64,000 nt of DNA from Pseudomonas fluorescens (GCF_902497855.1 NZ_CABVHU010000003.1:1-64000), one strand, 5' to 3'; positions 37,597 to 48,252 are shown, numbered from the stretch's first letter. The notes: generated from the sequence alone by a model not told the origin. Translations and numbers: made by a program.

Positions 37597-39042
37597 TCAC
37601 TCATCCCCGCCTCCTGCGTTCTGCCGCGACGGTAGATTCTTGAACGCCACTAGCGCTCGCGTGCGGGACTCACCAAGATTGACGATTGGCGACGGATAAC
37701 CTGCCACACCAAACAGCCCGCCGAGGTTTGCCGGGTTGTGCACTTCTTTTTTGCTCAGTCCGGCCAGTTCCGGCAGCCAGTGCTTGATGAATACACCCTC
37801 GGCGTCGAATTTTACCGACTGGCTCAACGGGTTGAAAATCCGGAAATAGGGGGCCGAATCGGTGCCGGTGGATGAACTCCACTGCCAGCCGCCGTTATTT
37901 GCCGCAAGATCGCCATCGATGAGGTGGCGCATGAAAAAGCGTTCGCCTTCGCGCCAGTCGATCAGCAGGTTCTTGGTCAGAAACATCGCCACTACCATCC
38001 GCAGACGATTGTGCATCCAGCCGGTTTCAAGCAATTGGCGCATGGCCGCATCGATGATGGGCAGGCCGGTGCGGGCTTGCTGCCAGGCCAGGAGTTCTTC
38101 CGGCGCATCGCGCCAGGCCAGGGCCTCGGTTTCCGGGCGGAAGGCGCGGTGACGGGACACCCGTGGGTAGCCCACCAGAATGTGTTTATAAAACTCGCGC
38201 CACAACAATTCGTTGATCCAGGTCACGGCGCCCACGTTGCCGCTGTCAAACTCACCCCGATTGCTTTGCAGGGCCGCATGCAGGCATTGGCGAGGGGATA
38301 TCACACCGGCAGCGAGATAGGCCGAAAGCTGACTGGTGCCGGGCTTGCCCGGGAAGTCCCGCTCGCTTTCGTAATAGTCGATCTGTGCGTCGGTGAAGGT
38401 GTCGAGGCGGCGCCGGGCTTCGCGTTCTCCGGCCGGCCAGAGGGCGCGCAAGCTGTCGCCGGGCGTCTCGAAGCCCTCGATGTTTGCGGGGATCTTGTCC
38501 GGTTTGATGCTCAAAGTTGCTTGCGCCCTTGGGGCGTTCACCAGGCTCGGAAGCGCATGATGCAGGCGCTCATGGCACACCTTGCGGAATTGGCTGAACA
38601 CCTTGAAATAAGTGCCGGTTCTGGTCAGGACGCTGCCGGGCTTGAACAACAGCTGGTCGAGATAGCTGTGAAACTCGATACCCCTGGTTTTCAGCGCCTC
38701 AGCCACCGCCAGGTCCCGTCGGGTTTCATGAAGGCCGTATTCCTCGTTGACGTGTACCGCATCAATCGCCAACTGCTGACACAGCTCGAGCAAAACATTC
38801 GGAGCGTCATCCCAGCGTGGTGCCTGGCGGATCAGCAAGGGAATGTTCAGTTCGTTCAGGGCGCGGCTTAACTCGCTCAGGTTGCGTCGCCAGAAATCCA
38901 CTTTGCACGGCGCATCGTCGTGTTCCCGCCATTGTTCCGGGCTCAGCAGAAACACCGCCACGCTCGAACCCCGCCCTGCGGCGGCCGAGAGGGCGGTGTT
39001 GTCATGCAGGCGCAAGTCGCTGCGCAGCCAGATCAATTGCAT
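37597..39042 (-). CDS. phrB: Class I deoxyribodipyrimidine photolyase
   Basis: A 481-residue light-driven repair enzyme for cyclobutane pyrimidine dimers. The N-terminal photolyase domain starts QLIWLRSDLRLHDNTAL. The FAD-binding C-terminal half shows TSQLSAYLAAGVISPRQC, VGAVTWINELLWREFYKHIL, MHNRLRMVVAMFLTKNLLIDWREGE and NNGGWQWSSSTGTDSAPYFRIFNP, the standard dimer-recognition segments. I chose ATG 39042 (MQLIWLRSD); upstream ATGs add 4 or 7 residues. It follows the LitR-like regulator directly and is probably in one operon with it. Confidence 0.95.
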   Translation of the reverse strand: MQLIWLRSDLRLHDNTALSAAAGRGSSVAVFLLSPEQWREHDDAPCKVDFWRRNLSELSRALNELNIPLLIRQAPRWDDAPNVLLELCQQLAIDAVHVNEEYGLHETRRDLAVAEALKTRGIEFHSYLDQLLFKPGSVLTRTGTYFKVFSQFRKVCHERLHHALPSLVNAPRAQATLSIKPDKIPANIEGFETPGDSLRALWPAGEREARRRLDTFTDAQIDYYESERDFPGKPGTSQLSAYLAAGVISPRQCLHAALQSNRGEFDSGNVGAVTWINELLWREFYKHILVGYPRVSRHRAFRPETEALAWRDAPEELLAWQQARTGLPIIDAAMRQLLETGWMHNRLRMVVAMFLTKNLLIDWREGERFFMRHLIDGDLAANNGGWQWSSSTGTDSAPYFRIFNPLSQSVKFDAEGVFIKHWLPELAGLSKKEVHNPANLGGLFGVAGYPSPIVNLGESRTRALVAFKNLPSRQNAGGGDE

Positions 39043-39063
39043 GCTGGTGTCCATGGATAACAT

Positions 39064-40005
39064 TTAAATGAGCCCACGCTGGACCAGATCCTGGTGAGCC
39101 GATAACGGATCTTTGGCCAGGAACACATCTGCAGTCTCGGCGGCTTTTGCGGACAACTCGCTGTGATGGATGCACACCGTGGAGCCTGCAATCATTTTTG
39201 GGCAACTGACGCCATTCAAAAGTTTCGTCAGTTGTGAAAGGTTCATGGTTTTACTTGAATACAGCAGTACGCCTCGTGCTTTCAGGTGATCGACCGCCAG
39301 CGCGAGTTCGCCGGCGGGGAGTGGCCAATCGAACACCTCCACCGGGCAATCGGCGCTGCTGATCAACCAGGCGGTGAGCCACAGGTGAGGTTCCAGCGGC
39401 AGGTCCGAGTGATTGATCAACAGCAGCGGTGCGCTGCGCAACTGGCGGTTGTTATGGTAGATGCGAGCGCCGAATTTGCTGCGTAGCCAGGAAAAGAAAA
39501 ACACCCGCTCCATCTGTGCGCCGAACTGGCCTTGCCAGCGTTGTTCCAGTTCCGCCAGCAACGGCATCAGCAGTTGTTCGCACACAATTCGCGGCGGATA
39601 CAGCGCCATGACCTGGTTGACGGTGTCATCGAGGTTACGTTCGTTCAGTTGAGTCACTGCGTGCAGCAGGGTGTGGCGCTGCACATGCCACTCGTTTTCG
39701 ACCGATTCGAGCAAGGCCTGCGGGGTGTCGAGCAGTTGCTTGACCTGGCTGACGGCAACGCCGCGATCGAGCCAGGTAAGAATCGTCAGGATGCGTTGAA
39801 CATGTTCGGCGCCAAACAGCCGATGACCCTTGGGGGTGCGTTGCGGCACGATCAGGCCATAACGCCGTTCCCAGGCGCGCAGGGTCACGGCGTTGACGCC
39901 GGTCTGGCGGGCCACCTCACGAATGGGCACCCAGCCTTCACCGAGGGCCTTTGCTAAGTCGCCACCCATGTCTGCGCTGGCGCTGGTGTCGAGTGGGGTT
40001 TTCAT
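39064..40005 (-). CDS. LitR-like MerR-family regulator of the photolyase cluster
   Basis: A 313-residue regulator. The N-terminal MerR helix-turn-helix (WVPIREVARQTGVNAVTLRAWERRYGLIVPQRTPKGHRLF, residues ~25-64) is followed by a helical B12-binding-like sensor region. I do not see the ExxH/DxHxxG cobalamin-ligand motif of CarH or class I LitR, so it resembles class II LitR proteins such as the light-responsive PplR of P. putida. Those act with LOV-domain partners. It overlaps rudS by one base (TAATG) and precedes phrB, so it likely controls this operon. Light control is inferred. Confidence 0.87.
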   Translation of the reverse strand: MKTPLDTSASADMGGDLAKALGEGWVPIREVARQTGVNAVTLRAWERRYGLIVPQRTPKGHRLFGAEHVQRILTILTWLDRGVAVSQVKQLLDTPQALLESVENEWHVQRHTLLHAVTQLNERNLDDTVNQVMALYPPRIVCEQLLMPLLAELEQRWQGQFGAQMERVFFFSWLRSKFGARIYHNNRQLRSAPLLLINHSDLPLEPHLWLTAWLISSADCPVEVFDWPLPAGELALAVDHLKARGVLLYSSKTMNLSQLTKLLNGVSCPKMIAGSTVCIHHSELSAKAAETADVFLAKDPLSAHQDLVQRGLI

Positions 40006-40964
40006 TAGATCGCGTTTCGCAGGCTGAGATTTTCCGGGTGCGGCTGCAGGTAAACCTGCTGCGCGATGTATGGATCCGGGTGCTGGCGAAAATAATGTTT
40101 GAGCAGGGTCAGCGGGACCACCAGCGGCACGATGCCTAGGCGATACTGGCCGATGACGTGCTGCACTTCCTGCTTGTCTTCAGCGCTGATCACCTGTTTC
40201 AGGTAACCACTGAGGTGCTGCAGGACATTGGTGTGGGTGCGGCGCGTGGCGCATTTCTTCAGGGCGGCCATCAGTTCGCTGAAATAGCGTGGACCCAGTT
40301 CGCCGGGATCGCTGCGGCCCATATTGCCCAGCAGATTGCCCAGGGTTTTGTAGTGCACCGGGTTGTGGGCCATCAGCAGGTATTTGTAGCGCGAGTGAAA
40401 GTCCATGAGGCCGCGGCGGGTCAGGCCTGCTTGCCGCAACTGGTCCCAGGCGCTGTAGGCGAATACGCGGGTCAGGAAGTTTTCCCGCAGCACCGGATCC
40501 TTGAGTCGACCGTCTTCTTCCACCGGCAAATCCGGATGCAGGGCACAAAAAGCCCTGGCGTAGATGCCGCGACCGCCGCCGTCCACCGGCGCCCCGTTGA
40601 AGTGGTAGACCTTGACCCGTTCCAGTCCGCATGAGGGGGATTTCTGCATAAAGATGTAGCCGCAGATATCGCTGAGCTCGGCCGCCATTTTCTGGCCATA
40701 TTCAGCCAGTGGCCGAGTGACATTGATAGCGGGATCGACTGTGCCGATGGCCTCGGGTTGTTCGGGGTTACCCACCAGGCGAATAGGCTCGCGAGGAATG
40801 CCAAGGCCGATGGCAACTTCTGGACACACCGGGACGAAATCGAAGTAGTCGGTGAGGGTGTGGCTGCACAGCCGCGATTGCTTGTGCCCGCCGTTGAAGC
40901 GCACCTCGGCACCCAGCAGGCAGGCGCTGATGGCGATTTTCGGTTTCACGGTGGGATGGGGCAT
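40005..40964 (-). CDS. rudS: RudS-like tRNA 4-thiouridine desulfidase (DUF523-DUF1722)
   Basis: A 319-residue fusion of an N-terminal DUF523/TudS desulfidase and a C-terminal DUF1722 domain (about residues 190-305). Three cysteines suited to bind a [4Fe-4S] cluster are C15 (SACLLG), C47 (PVCPE) and C112 (SPSCG). This architecture is the published RudS family, which removes sulfur from 4-thiouridine in tRNA; s4U absorbs near-UV light. It is the first gene of an operon with a LitR-like regulator and photolyase. GAGG precedes ATG 40964. Older annotation: YbgA. Activity here is inferred. Confidence 0.85.
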   Translation of the reverse strand: MPHPTVKPKIAISACLLGAEVRFNGGHKQSRLCSHTLTDYFDFVPVCPEVAIGLGIPREPIRLVGNPEQPEAIGTVDPAINVTRPLAEYGQKMAAELSDICGYIFMQKSPSCGLERVKVYHFNGAPVDGGGRGIYARAFCALHPDLPVEEDGRLKDPVLRENFLTRVFAYSAWDQLRQAGLTRRGLMDFHSRYKYLLMAHNPVHYKTLGNLLGNMGRSDPGELGPRYFSELMAALKKCATRRTHTNVLQHLSGYLKQVISAEDKQEVQHVIGQYRLGIVPLVVPLTLLKHYFRQHPDPYIAQQVYLQPHPENLSLRNAI

Positions 40965-40986
40965 CGGGGCACCTCGAATCCAGACC

Positions 40987-41048
40987 TGTACAGAGTTTTT
41001 GTTCTGTACAACATTACTTGATCATAGATTCAAAGGTGTACAAGTCAA
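40987..41048 (-). promoter_or_regulatory. rudS-merR-phrB promoter with three TGTACA palindromes
   Basis: TGTACA occurs at 40987-40992, 41005-41010 and 41037-41042. On the minus strand a promoter-like TTGACT (41048-41043) and TATGAT (41026-41021) are 16 bp apart, with one TGTACA in the spacer beside the -35. Two further copies lie downstream, before rudS. These are candidate binding sites for the LitR-like regulator. Confidence 0.5.
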
Positions 41049-41116
41049 ATTATTTGTATAGGTTTTTGCGGTAACCCAATACCTGCGGACACATTCCCCT
41101 GCGGCAGGTGGCCTTT

Positions 41117-41210
41117 CGTAGGAGCTGGCTTGCCAGCGAAGGCGATTTCAGCTTCGACAATGATGTTGACCGTTCCGCCGCCTTCGCTGGCAAGCCAGCT
41201 CCTACAGGGG
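41117..41210. repeat. REP pair (REPIN)
   Basis: Inverted pair of GTAGGAGCTGGCTTGCCAGCG units around ~45 bp, between rudS and the renalase-like gene. Confidence 0.87.
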
Positions 41211-41222
41211 AATCAAAAGCGA

Positions 41223-42284
<1,062 letters not shown>

Positions 42285-42405
42285 TTAGCGTTCTCGTTCT
42301 GACGGCTTGGCCTATTGTTAAACACAGAGCCTGCCCGATACCAAAGATCCCTGCTTATAAAAATAGACTAGTGATCAGGGTTAAACGCCACGCGAGGAAG
42401 TAGTC

Positions 42406-43308
42406 ATGCACATATTGCTGACCGGCGGTACTGGTTTGATAGGCCGTCAACTCTGCCGACACTGGTTGAGTCAGGGGCATCGTCTGACTGTGTTGAGTCG
42501 CACGCCGGAAAAAGTCGCAACAATTTGCGGGACACAGGTGCGCGGCGTCGCACTGCTCGAAGACCTCGGGCAGGAAACCGTCGATGCCATTATCAATCTG
42601 GCGGGTGCCCCGATAGCCGACCGACCATGGACCTCCAAGCGCAAGGCGCTGCTCTGGAGCAGCCGAATCACGTTGACCGAAACCCTGCTGGCCTGGCTCG
42701 AAAGCCGCGAGCAGAAACCGCAGGTATTGATCTCGGGCTCCGCCATTGGCTGGTACGGCGACGGTGGCGAACGGGAATTGACTGAGCAATCGCCCCCGGT
42801 CATCGATGATTTCGCCAGCCAGTTGTGCATCGCCTGGGAGGAGACCGCGCAGCGTGCCGAAGCCTTGGGCATTCGGGTGATCCTTATTCGTACCGGGCTG
42901 GTGTTGTCGGCCGAGGGCGGCTTTTTGTCGCGGCTGCTGCTGCCGTTCAAACTGGGGCTGGGCGGACCGATCGGCAACGGTCGACAGTGGATGCCGTGGA
43001 TCCATATCAACGATCAAGTCGCCCTGATTGATTTTCTTCTGCATCGTAAAGATGCCAGCGGTCCTTATAATGCCTGCGCGCCCCAGCCGGTGCGTAATCG
43101 CGAGTTTGCCAAGGCGCTGGGCGACGTGTTGCATCGCCCGACGTTCATGCCGATGCCGGCCCTGGCTTTAAAAGTGTGTCTGGGCGAGTTGTCGTTGCTG
43201 TTGCTGGGCGGCCAGAAGGCTGTACCGGCGCGCTTGCTGGAAGCGGGATTCACCTTTCGGTTCAATGATTTGCGTGCGGCTCTGGACGATCTGTCCAGCC
43301 GCCTCTGA
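42406..43308 (+). CDS. TIGR01777-family NAD-dependent epimerase (YfcH-like)
   Basis: A 300-residue extended SDR protein. The N-terminal nucleotide-binding motif is [16 protein letters not shown]; the family-specific stretches are [25 protein letters not shown] and [18 protein letters not shown], followed by [23 protein letters not shown]. The C-terminal DUF1731 segment ([19 protein letters not shown]) is present. The substrate is unknown for the family. ATG 42406 has GAGGAAG upstream. It is followed by hemH after 13 nt and is probably co-transcribed with it. Confidence 0.9.
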   Translation: MHILLTGGTGLIGRQLCRHWLSQGHRLTVLSRTPEKVATICGTQVRGVALLEDLGQETVDAIINLAGAPIADRPWTSKRKALLWSSRITLTETLLAWLESREQKPQVLISGSAIGWYGDGGERELTEQSPPVIDDFASQLCIAWEETAQRAEALGIRVILIRTGLVLSAEGGFLSRLLLPFKLGLGGPIGNGRQWMPWIHINDQVALIDFLLHRKDASGPYNACAPQPVRNREFAKALGDVLHRPTFMPMPALALKVCLGELSLLLLGGQKAVPARLLEAGFTFRFNDLRAALDDLSSRL

Positions 43309-43321
43309 AATAGGACGTTGC

Positions 43322-44344
43322 ATGACCGATCACGCATTGCTTCTGGTCAACCTGGGCTCGCCTGCCTCCACCTCGGTGGCAGATGTGCGCAGTTACCTCA
43401 ATCAATTTCTGATGGACCCCTATGTGATCGACTTGCCATGGCCGGTGCGACGGTTGCTGGTGTCGCTGATCCTGTTCAAGCGCCCGGAGCAGTCGGCCCA
43501 CGCCTATGCCTCGATCTGGTGGGAGGAGGGCTCGCCGCTGGTGGTGCTCAGCCGTCGCCTGCAACAGGCCATGACCGCGCAATGGACCCACGGCCCGGTG
43601 GAACTGGCGATGCGCTACGGCGAGCCGTCGATCGAGTCGACGCTGGTGCGCATGGCGGGGCAGGGGATCAAACGTATCACCTTGGCGCCCCTGTACCCGC
43701 AGTTCGCCGACAGCACGGTGACTACGGTGATCGAAGAAGCCAAACGGGTCGTGCGAGAGCACAACCTCGATGTGCAGTTCTCGATACTTCAGCCGTTCTA
43801 CGACCAGCCGGAATACCTTGACGCGCTGGTCGCCAGTGCCAGGCCTCACCTGCAGCAGGATTTCGATCACTTGTTGTTGAGCTTCCATGGCTTGCCCGAG
43901 CGGCACTTGAAGAAACTCAACCCCGGCCACAGCTTTGAGGGCGGCGGCGATTGCTGCGCCGGTGCGCCACCGGAAGTGGTCGCGACCTGTTATCGCGGTC
44001 AGTGCCTGCGCACGGCGGCGGAGTTTGCCAAGCGCATGGGCTTGCCGGACGGCAAGTGGTCGGTATCGTTTCAGTCGCGTCTGGGCCGGGCCAAATGGAT
44101 TGAACCCTACACCGAAGCGCGCCTTGATGAGTTGGCTGGAATGGGCGTGAAGAAAGTGTTGGTGATGTGTCCGGCGTTTGTCGCCGATTGCATAGAGACG
44201 CTGGAAGAGATCGGCGATCGCGGCAAGGAGCAATTCCGCGAGGCGGGGGGGGAGGAGTTGGTGCTGGTGCCGTGTCTCAATGATGATCCGCAGTGGGCGC
44301 GGGCGTTGAGCGCCTTGTGCGAGCGAGCGCCGTTGGCGCTTTAA
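43322..44344 (+). CDS. hemH: Ferrochelatase
   Basis: A 340-residue enzyme that inserts Fe2+ into protoporphyrin IX, the last step of heme synthesis. Motifs: [12 protein letters not shown] at the N-terminus, the conserved histidine region [15 protein letters not shown], and [16 protein letters not shown] plus [15 protein letters not shown] at the C-terminus. I chose ATG 43322 ([14 protein letters not shown]). It follows the TIGR01777 gene by 13 nt. The placement beside the photolyase cluster is shared with other pseudomonads. Confidence 0.96.
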   Translation: MTDHALLLVNLGSPASTSVADVRSYLNQFLMDPYVIDLPWPVRRLLVSLILFKRPEQSAHAYASIWWEEGSPLVVLSRRLQQAMTAQWTHGPVELAMRYGEPSIESTLVRMAGQGIKRITLAPLYPQFADSTVTTVIEEAKRVVREHNLDVQFSILQPFYDQPEYLDALVASARPHLQQDFDHLLLSFHGLPERHLKKLNPGHSFEGGGDCCAGAPPEVVATCYRGQCLRTAAEFAKRMGLPDGKWSVSFQSRLGRAKWIEPYTEARLDELAGMGVKKVLVMCPAFVADCIETLEEIGDRGKEQFREAGGEELVLVPCLNDDPQWARALSALCERAPLAL

Positions 44345-44346
44345 AA

Positions 44347-44422
44347 GCTTCGCCGGCAAGCCGGCTCCTACACAGGCCGCGTGATCGACACCAACCTGTA
44401 GGAGCCGGCTTGCCGGCGAAGA
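44347..44422. repeat. REP pair (REPIN)
   Basis: Inverted pair of GTAGGAGCCGGCTTGCCGGCG units, starting 3 bp after the hemH stop and lying between convergent hemH and uraA. Confidence 0.88.
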
Positions 44423-44451
44423 CGTCATAAACAGCAACAAAAATCTGTGGG

Positions 44452-45726
44452 TTACAACAACGACTCACCCGCCTTCTTGCGCTTCCAGCTGTCATTGCCC
44501 GGCAGCAACAGGTTCAGCGCAATCGCCGTCACCGCGCACAGCGCAATGCCTTTGAGGCCGAAGTCGTCCGGGCCAGTGCCGGTGCCGACCAGCACGCCAC
44601 CAATCCCGAACACCAGGGTTACCGAGACAATCACCAGGTTGCGCGCCTCGCCCAGGTCGATTTTATGGCGAATCAGCGTATTCATCCCCACCGCCGCGAT
44701 CGAGCCAAACAACAGGCACAGAATCCCGCCCATCACCGGCACCGGGATGCTCTGCAGCAGTGCACCGAATTTGCCGACGAACGCCAGGCTGATGGCGAAA
44801 ATCGCCGCCCAGGTCATGATCTTCGGGTTGTAGTTCTTGGTCAGCATCACCGCGCCCGTCACTTCGGCGTAGGTGGTGTTAGGCGGACCACCGAACAGGC
44901 CGGCGGCGGTAGTCGCAATCCCGTCGCCCAGCAGGGTGCGGTGCAGGCCGGGTTTCTTCAGGTAATCGCGACCGGTGACGCTGCCCACGGCAATCACGCC
45001 GCCGATATGCTCGATGGCCGGAGCCAATGCCACCGGAACGATGAACAGAATCGCCTGCCAGTTGAATTCCGGCGCGGTGAAGTGCGGAATCGCAAACCAG
45101 GGGGCTGCGGCGATCTTCGCGGTATCGACCACGCCGAAATAGAATGCCATCGCAAAACCCACCAGCACGCCGGAGATGATCGGCACCAGGCGAAAAATGC
45201 CTTTGCCGAACACCGCGACGATCAGGGTGGTCAGCAACGCCGGCATCGAGATCAACATCGCCGTCTGGTAATGAATCAGCACAGCGCCGTCGCCCGACTT
45301 GCCCATCGCCATGTTGGCGGCAATCGGCGCCATGGCCAGGCCGATGGAGATGATGACCGGGCCAATCACCACCGGGGGCAGCAAACGGTCGATGAAACCG
45401 GTGCCTTTGATTTTCACGGCCAGGCCGAGGAAGGTGTAGACGAAGCCTGCCGCCATGATACCGCCCATGGTCGCTGCGAGGCCGAACTGGCCCTTGGCGA
45501 GAATGATCGGGGTGATAAAGGCAAAGCTGGACGCCAGGAACACGGGCACCTGACGCCCGGTGACGATCTGAAACAGAATCGTCCCCAGGCCTGCAGTGAA
45601 CAGTGCCACGTTCGGATCGAGGCCGGTAATCAATGGCATCAACACCAGCGCACCGAACGCCACGAACAGCATCTGCGCACCAGACAGCACGGTGCGCCAG
45701 AGCGGATCGTTGAACTCATCCTGCAT
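44452..45726 (-). CDS. uraA: Uracil:H+ symporter UraA (NCS2 family)
   Basis: A 424-residue NCS2 permease with ~14 hydrophobic segments. Family motifs: ALAPAIEHIGGVIAVG, with the conserved Glu of the substrate site, and LLGDGIATTAAGLFGGPPNTTYAEVTGAV, ending the second half. It imports uracil for the adjacent upp. I chose ATG 45726 (MQDEFNDPLWR), 2 nt after the upp stop; a GTG at 45732 overlaps that stop. The operon is upp-uraA. Confidence 0.92.
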   Translation of the reverse strand: MQDEFNDPLWRTVLSGAQMLFVAFGALVLMPLITGLDPNVALFTAGLGTILFQIVTGRQVPVFLASSFAFITPIILAKGQFGLAATMGGIMAAGFVYTFLGLAVKIKGTGFIDRLLPPVVIGPVIISIGLAMAPIAANMAMGKSGDGAVLIHYQTAMLISMPALLTTLIVAVFGKGIFRLVPIISGVLVGFAMAFYFGVVDTAKIAAAPWFAIPHFTAPEFNWQAILFIVPVALAPAIEHIGGVIAVGSVTGRDYLKKPGLHRTLLGDGIATTAAGLFGGPPNTTYAEVTGAVMLTKNYNPKIMTWAAIFAISLAFVGKFGALLQSIPVPVMGGILCLLFGSIAAVGMNTLIRHKIDLGEARNLVIVSVTLVFGIGGVLVGTGTGPDDFGLKGIALCAVTAIALNLLLPGNDSWKRKKAGESLL

Positions 45727-45728
45727 GG

Positions 45729-46367
45729 TCACGCGTCCTTCTGCTTGGTACCGAAGATCTTGTCACCGGCATCGCCCAGGCCTGGGATGATGTAACCGTG
45801 TTCATTCAATTTTTCATCGATGGAAGCGGTGTAGATGGTCACGTCCGGGTGAGCCTTCTCCACGGCGGCGATGCCTTCTGGCGCAGCGACCAGCACCATG
45901 GCGCGGATGTCGCGGCAACCGGCCTTCTTCAGCAGGTCGATGGTGGCGACCATGGAACTGCCGGTGGCGAGCATCGGGTCGATGATCATCGCCAGGCGTT
46001 CGTTGATTTCCGGGACCAGTTTTTCCAGGTAGGTATGAGCCTGCAGGGTCTGTTCGTTACGGGCCACGCCAACGGCGCTGACCTTGGCGCCCGGGATCAG
46101 GCTGAGCACGCCTTCGAGCATGCCGATACCGGCGCGCAGGATCGGCACCACGGTAATTTTCTTGCCGGCGATTTTCTCCACCGACACGGTGCCGGCCCAA
46201 CCTTCGATATCGTAGGTTTCCAGCGGCAGGTCTTTGGTGGCTTCGTAGGTCAGCAGGGCGCCGACTTCCTGAGCGAGTTCACGGAAATTCTTGGTGCTGA
46301 TGTCGGCGCGGCGCATAAGGCCAAGTTTATGACGGATCAGCGGGTGGCGGATCTCGAGGATGGGCAT
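45729..46367 (-). CDS. upp: Uracil phosphoribosyltransferase
   Basis: A 212-residue salvage enzyme making UMP from uracil and PRPP. N-terminal [22 protein letters not shown]-binding [20 protein letters not shown], and the C-terminal [14 protein letters not shown] that binds uracil. I chose ATG 46367, since the eight extra codons to 46391 lack support. It is divergent from hpt, sharing a ~175-bp promoter gap. Confidence 0.96.
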   Translation of the reverse strand: MPILEIRHPLIRHKLGLMRRADISTKNFRELAQEVGALLTYEATKDLPLETYDIEGWAGTVSVEKIAGKKITVVPILRAGIGMLEGVLSLIPGAKVSAVGVARNEQTLQAHTYLEKLVPEINERLAMIIDPMLATGSSMVATIDLLKKAGCRDIRAMVLVAAPEGIAAVEKAHPDVTIYTASIDEKLNEHGYIIPGLGDAGDKIFGTKQKDA

Positions 46368-46542
46368 GGGAAAGGCTCCGGCGGCGGGCAAAAAAACCGG
46401 CCTAGATTAATCTATCCGAGGGTGTTGTCCTATAGACATAGAGTACGTTAGTCCACAAAGGCTTGATCTGGCCTCGCTTGATGCGTACCTTTGCCCGCTT
46501 TTCCTGAACCGTCCCTCCCCCTCAACCCCCCTGGAGAGCGCC

Positions 46543-47100
46543 ATGTCCGCTGATCTCGAGCATATCCGTCAAGTCATGCGAGAGGCTGACTGCCTGTACA
46601 CCGAAGCTGAAGTCGAGGCGGCCATCGCCCGCGTCGGTGCACACATCAACGACCAGCTGGCCGAGAGCAATCCGGTGGTGTTCTGCGTGATGAACGGCGG
46701 GCTGATCTTCGCCGGCAAGCTGCTCACGCATCTGCAATTCCCGCTGGAAGCGTCCTACCTGCACGCCACCCGTTATCGCAACGAAACCAGCGGCGGCGAC
46801 CTGTTCTGGAAAGCCAAGCCGGAAGTCTCCTTCATCGACCGCGACGTGCTGATCATCGACGACATCCTCGACGAAGGTCACACCCTGGGCGCGATCATCG
46901 ACTTCTGCAAACACGCCGGCGCGCGCAAAGTGCACACCGCCGTGCTGATCGACAAGGACCACGACCGCAAGGCCCGCCCGGACTTGAAAGCCGATTCCGT
47001 CGGCCTGCCGTGCATCGACCGTTACATCTTCGGTTACGGCATGGACTACAAAGGCTACTGGCGTAACGCCAACGGAATTTTTGCTGTCAAAGGAATGTAA
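46543..47100 (+). CDS. hpt: Hypoxanthine-guanine phosphoribosyltransferase
   Basis: A 185-residue purine salvage enzyme converting hypoxanthine or guanine to the nucleotide with PRPP. The PRPP-binding loop is DVLIIDDILDEGHTLGAIIDF; the N-terminal pyrophosphate-binding part is VFCVMNGGLIFAGKL. The C-terminus (IFGYGMDYKGYWRNANGIFAVK) matches family ends. ATG 46543 has GGAGAGC upstream. It is followed after 4 nt by a WbuC-like cupin gene. Confidence 0.95.
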   Translation: MSADLEHIRQVMREADCLYTEAEVEAAIARVGAHINDQLAESNPVVFCVMNGGLIFAGKLLTHLQFPLEASYLHATRYRNETSGGDLFWKAKPEVSFIDRDVLIIDDILDEGHTLGAIIDFCKHAGARKVHTAVLIDKDHDRKARPDLKADSVGLPCIDRYIFGYGMDYKGYWRNANGIFAVKGM

Positions 47101-47104
47101 GCAG

Positions 47105-47578
47105 ATGACCACGCCAAGCTTTCTTGATCAAACCCTGTTCACTGAATTGGCCGAGAAAGCGGCGGCTAATCCGCGCGGGCGTCTGCATCACAACTTCCAT
47201 CAGATGGAAGACGCCTGTCACCGCATGGCCGTAGGGCTGCAGCCGAACACCTATATCCCGCCTCACCGCCACCTGGGCGACAACAAGGCCGAAACCTTGC
47301 TGGTGCTCAAGGGGCGGCTTGGTCTGTTGATATTCGATGAATCCGGCACCGTACTGAAAAAACAGATTCTGCAGGCCGGTGGCGACTGTGTCGGCGTGGA
47401 CCTTCCAGCGGGCGTGTTTCATGGCCTGGTGGTGCTGGAAGCCGACAGCCTGATGTTCGAGTGCAAGGCCGGCCCTTATCGCCCGGTCGGCGCGGGTGAG
47501 CTGGCGCCGTGGGCGCCGCGTGAAGGCGAGCCTGGTGTTGCCGAATATCACGCCTGGATGCGCGCGCAGTTCGATTGA
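47105..47578 (+). CDS. WbuC-family cupin protein
   Basis: A 157-residue cupin-fold protein of the WbuC family. It shows GLQPNTYIPPHRHLGDNKAETLLVLKGRLGLLIFD (H-x-H and E of motif 1) and LPAGVFHGLVVLEADSLMFECKAGPY (motif 2 His and the family-conserved FE.K.GPY). WbuC is named from O-antigen clusters but its reaction is uncertain. It starts 4 nt after hpt, so it is in the hpt operon. Start ATG 47105. Confidence 0.87.
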   Translation: MTTPSFLDQTLFTELAEKAAANPRGRLHHNFHQMEDACHRMAVGLQPNTYIPPHRHLGDNKAETLLVLKGRLGLLIFDESGTVLKKQILQAGGDCVGVDLPAGVFHGLVVLEADSLMFECKAGPYRPVGAGELAPWAPREGEPGVAEYHAWMRAQFD

Positions 47579-47586
47579 TCTTCACC

Positions 47587-47698
47587 CCCTGTAGGAGCTG
47601 GCTTGCCAGCGAAGGCGGACTGTCAGGCAACAATGATGTTGAATGTGACGGCCCTTTCGCTGCGGTGCGGCGATCCGACAAGCCAGCTCCTACAGGGG
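47587..47698. repeat. REP pair (REPIN) with a 16-bp insertion
   Basis: Left unit is standard GTAGGAGCTGGCTTGCCAGCG. The right, inverted unit has CGGTGCGGCGATCCGA in place of a single G at the shoulder of its central loop. The same extra sequence recurs at 56331-56448 and 57322-57406. Confidence 0.85.
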
Positions 47699-47766
47699 GG
47701 GCATGCTCACTGATCCACCTTCGTATCTGCGTGATAGAGTGCTCGGCCACGTTTCCGGAGCCCATC

Positions 47767-48252
47767 ATGAGTCTATCGATCCGCAGCTGCGCCGCTCTGT
47801 TGCTGACCCTCAGTTTACCCCTGGCCGCCGCTCCGGCGCCGATGCACGCGCAGTTCCTGCCCCCGGATGACCTGACCCTGCGTGACGCGGCTCCCGAGCA
47901 GCAACAACTGCTGCAGGTCACCGACTACGCCGTGGTGGTGGGCAGCCAGCGCCAGTCCAACCAGCAGCCGATTCCGGTCACTTCCCCGTTACTGATCCGC
48001 CTCAAGGGCAAATCCTTGAACAAAGGCGCGACCATCAACCAGGTACTGGTCAACTTCGATGGCGAGAGCAAAAGCCTGAAAAAGCCGGTCTACGACGACA
48101 AGAGCAAAACCCTGACGCTGTTTTACCCGATGGCGCAGTACCGGGTGGTGATCGACCTGTTGCGCAACGATACGGTGTATTGCCAGTTCCTCAGCTATGC
48201 CAACGGTCATATCTGGGCCGATCTGCACACGGGCAGCGTTCGTCCGCGTTGA
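47767..48252 (+). CDS. DUF2057-like exported protein
   Basis: A 161-residue protein with a Sec signal peptide (MSLSIRSCAALLLTLSLPLAAAPA). The mature region (VGSQRQSNQQPIPVTSPLLIRLKGKSLNKGATINQVLVNFDGESKSLKKPVYDDKSKTLTLFYP) is beta-rich and resembles YccT/DUF2057-type periplasmic proteins, but I hold that match loosely. No catalytic motif is seen. ATG 47767 is followed by a clear signal. It lies between the WbuC gene and the PA4642-like gene; function unknown. Confidence 0.75.
   Translation: MSLSIRSCAALLLTLSLPLAAAPAPMHAQFLPPDDLTLRDAAPEQQQLLQVTDYAVVVGSQRQSNQQPIPVTSPLLIRLKGKSLNKGATINQVLVNFDGESKSLKKPVYDDKSKTLTLFYPMAQYRVVIDLLRNDTVYCQFLSYANGHIWADLHTGSVRPR

Noticed and set aside
37278..37604. 108-codon minus-strand frame starting at the phrB stop
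   Set aside because: It runs mostly through the SDR gene in another frame. Only its first ~40 codons lie in the gap, and they match nothing.
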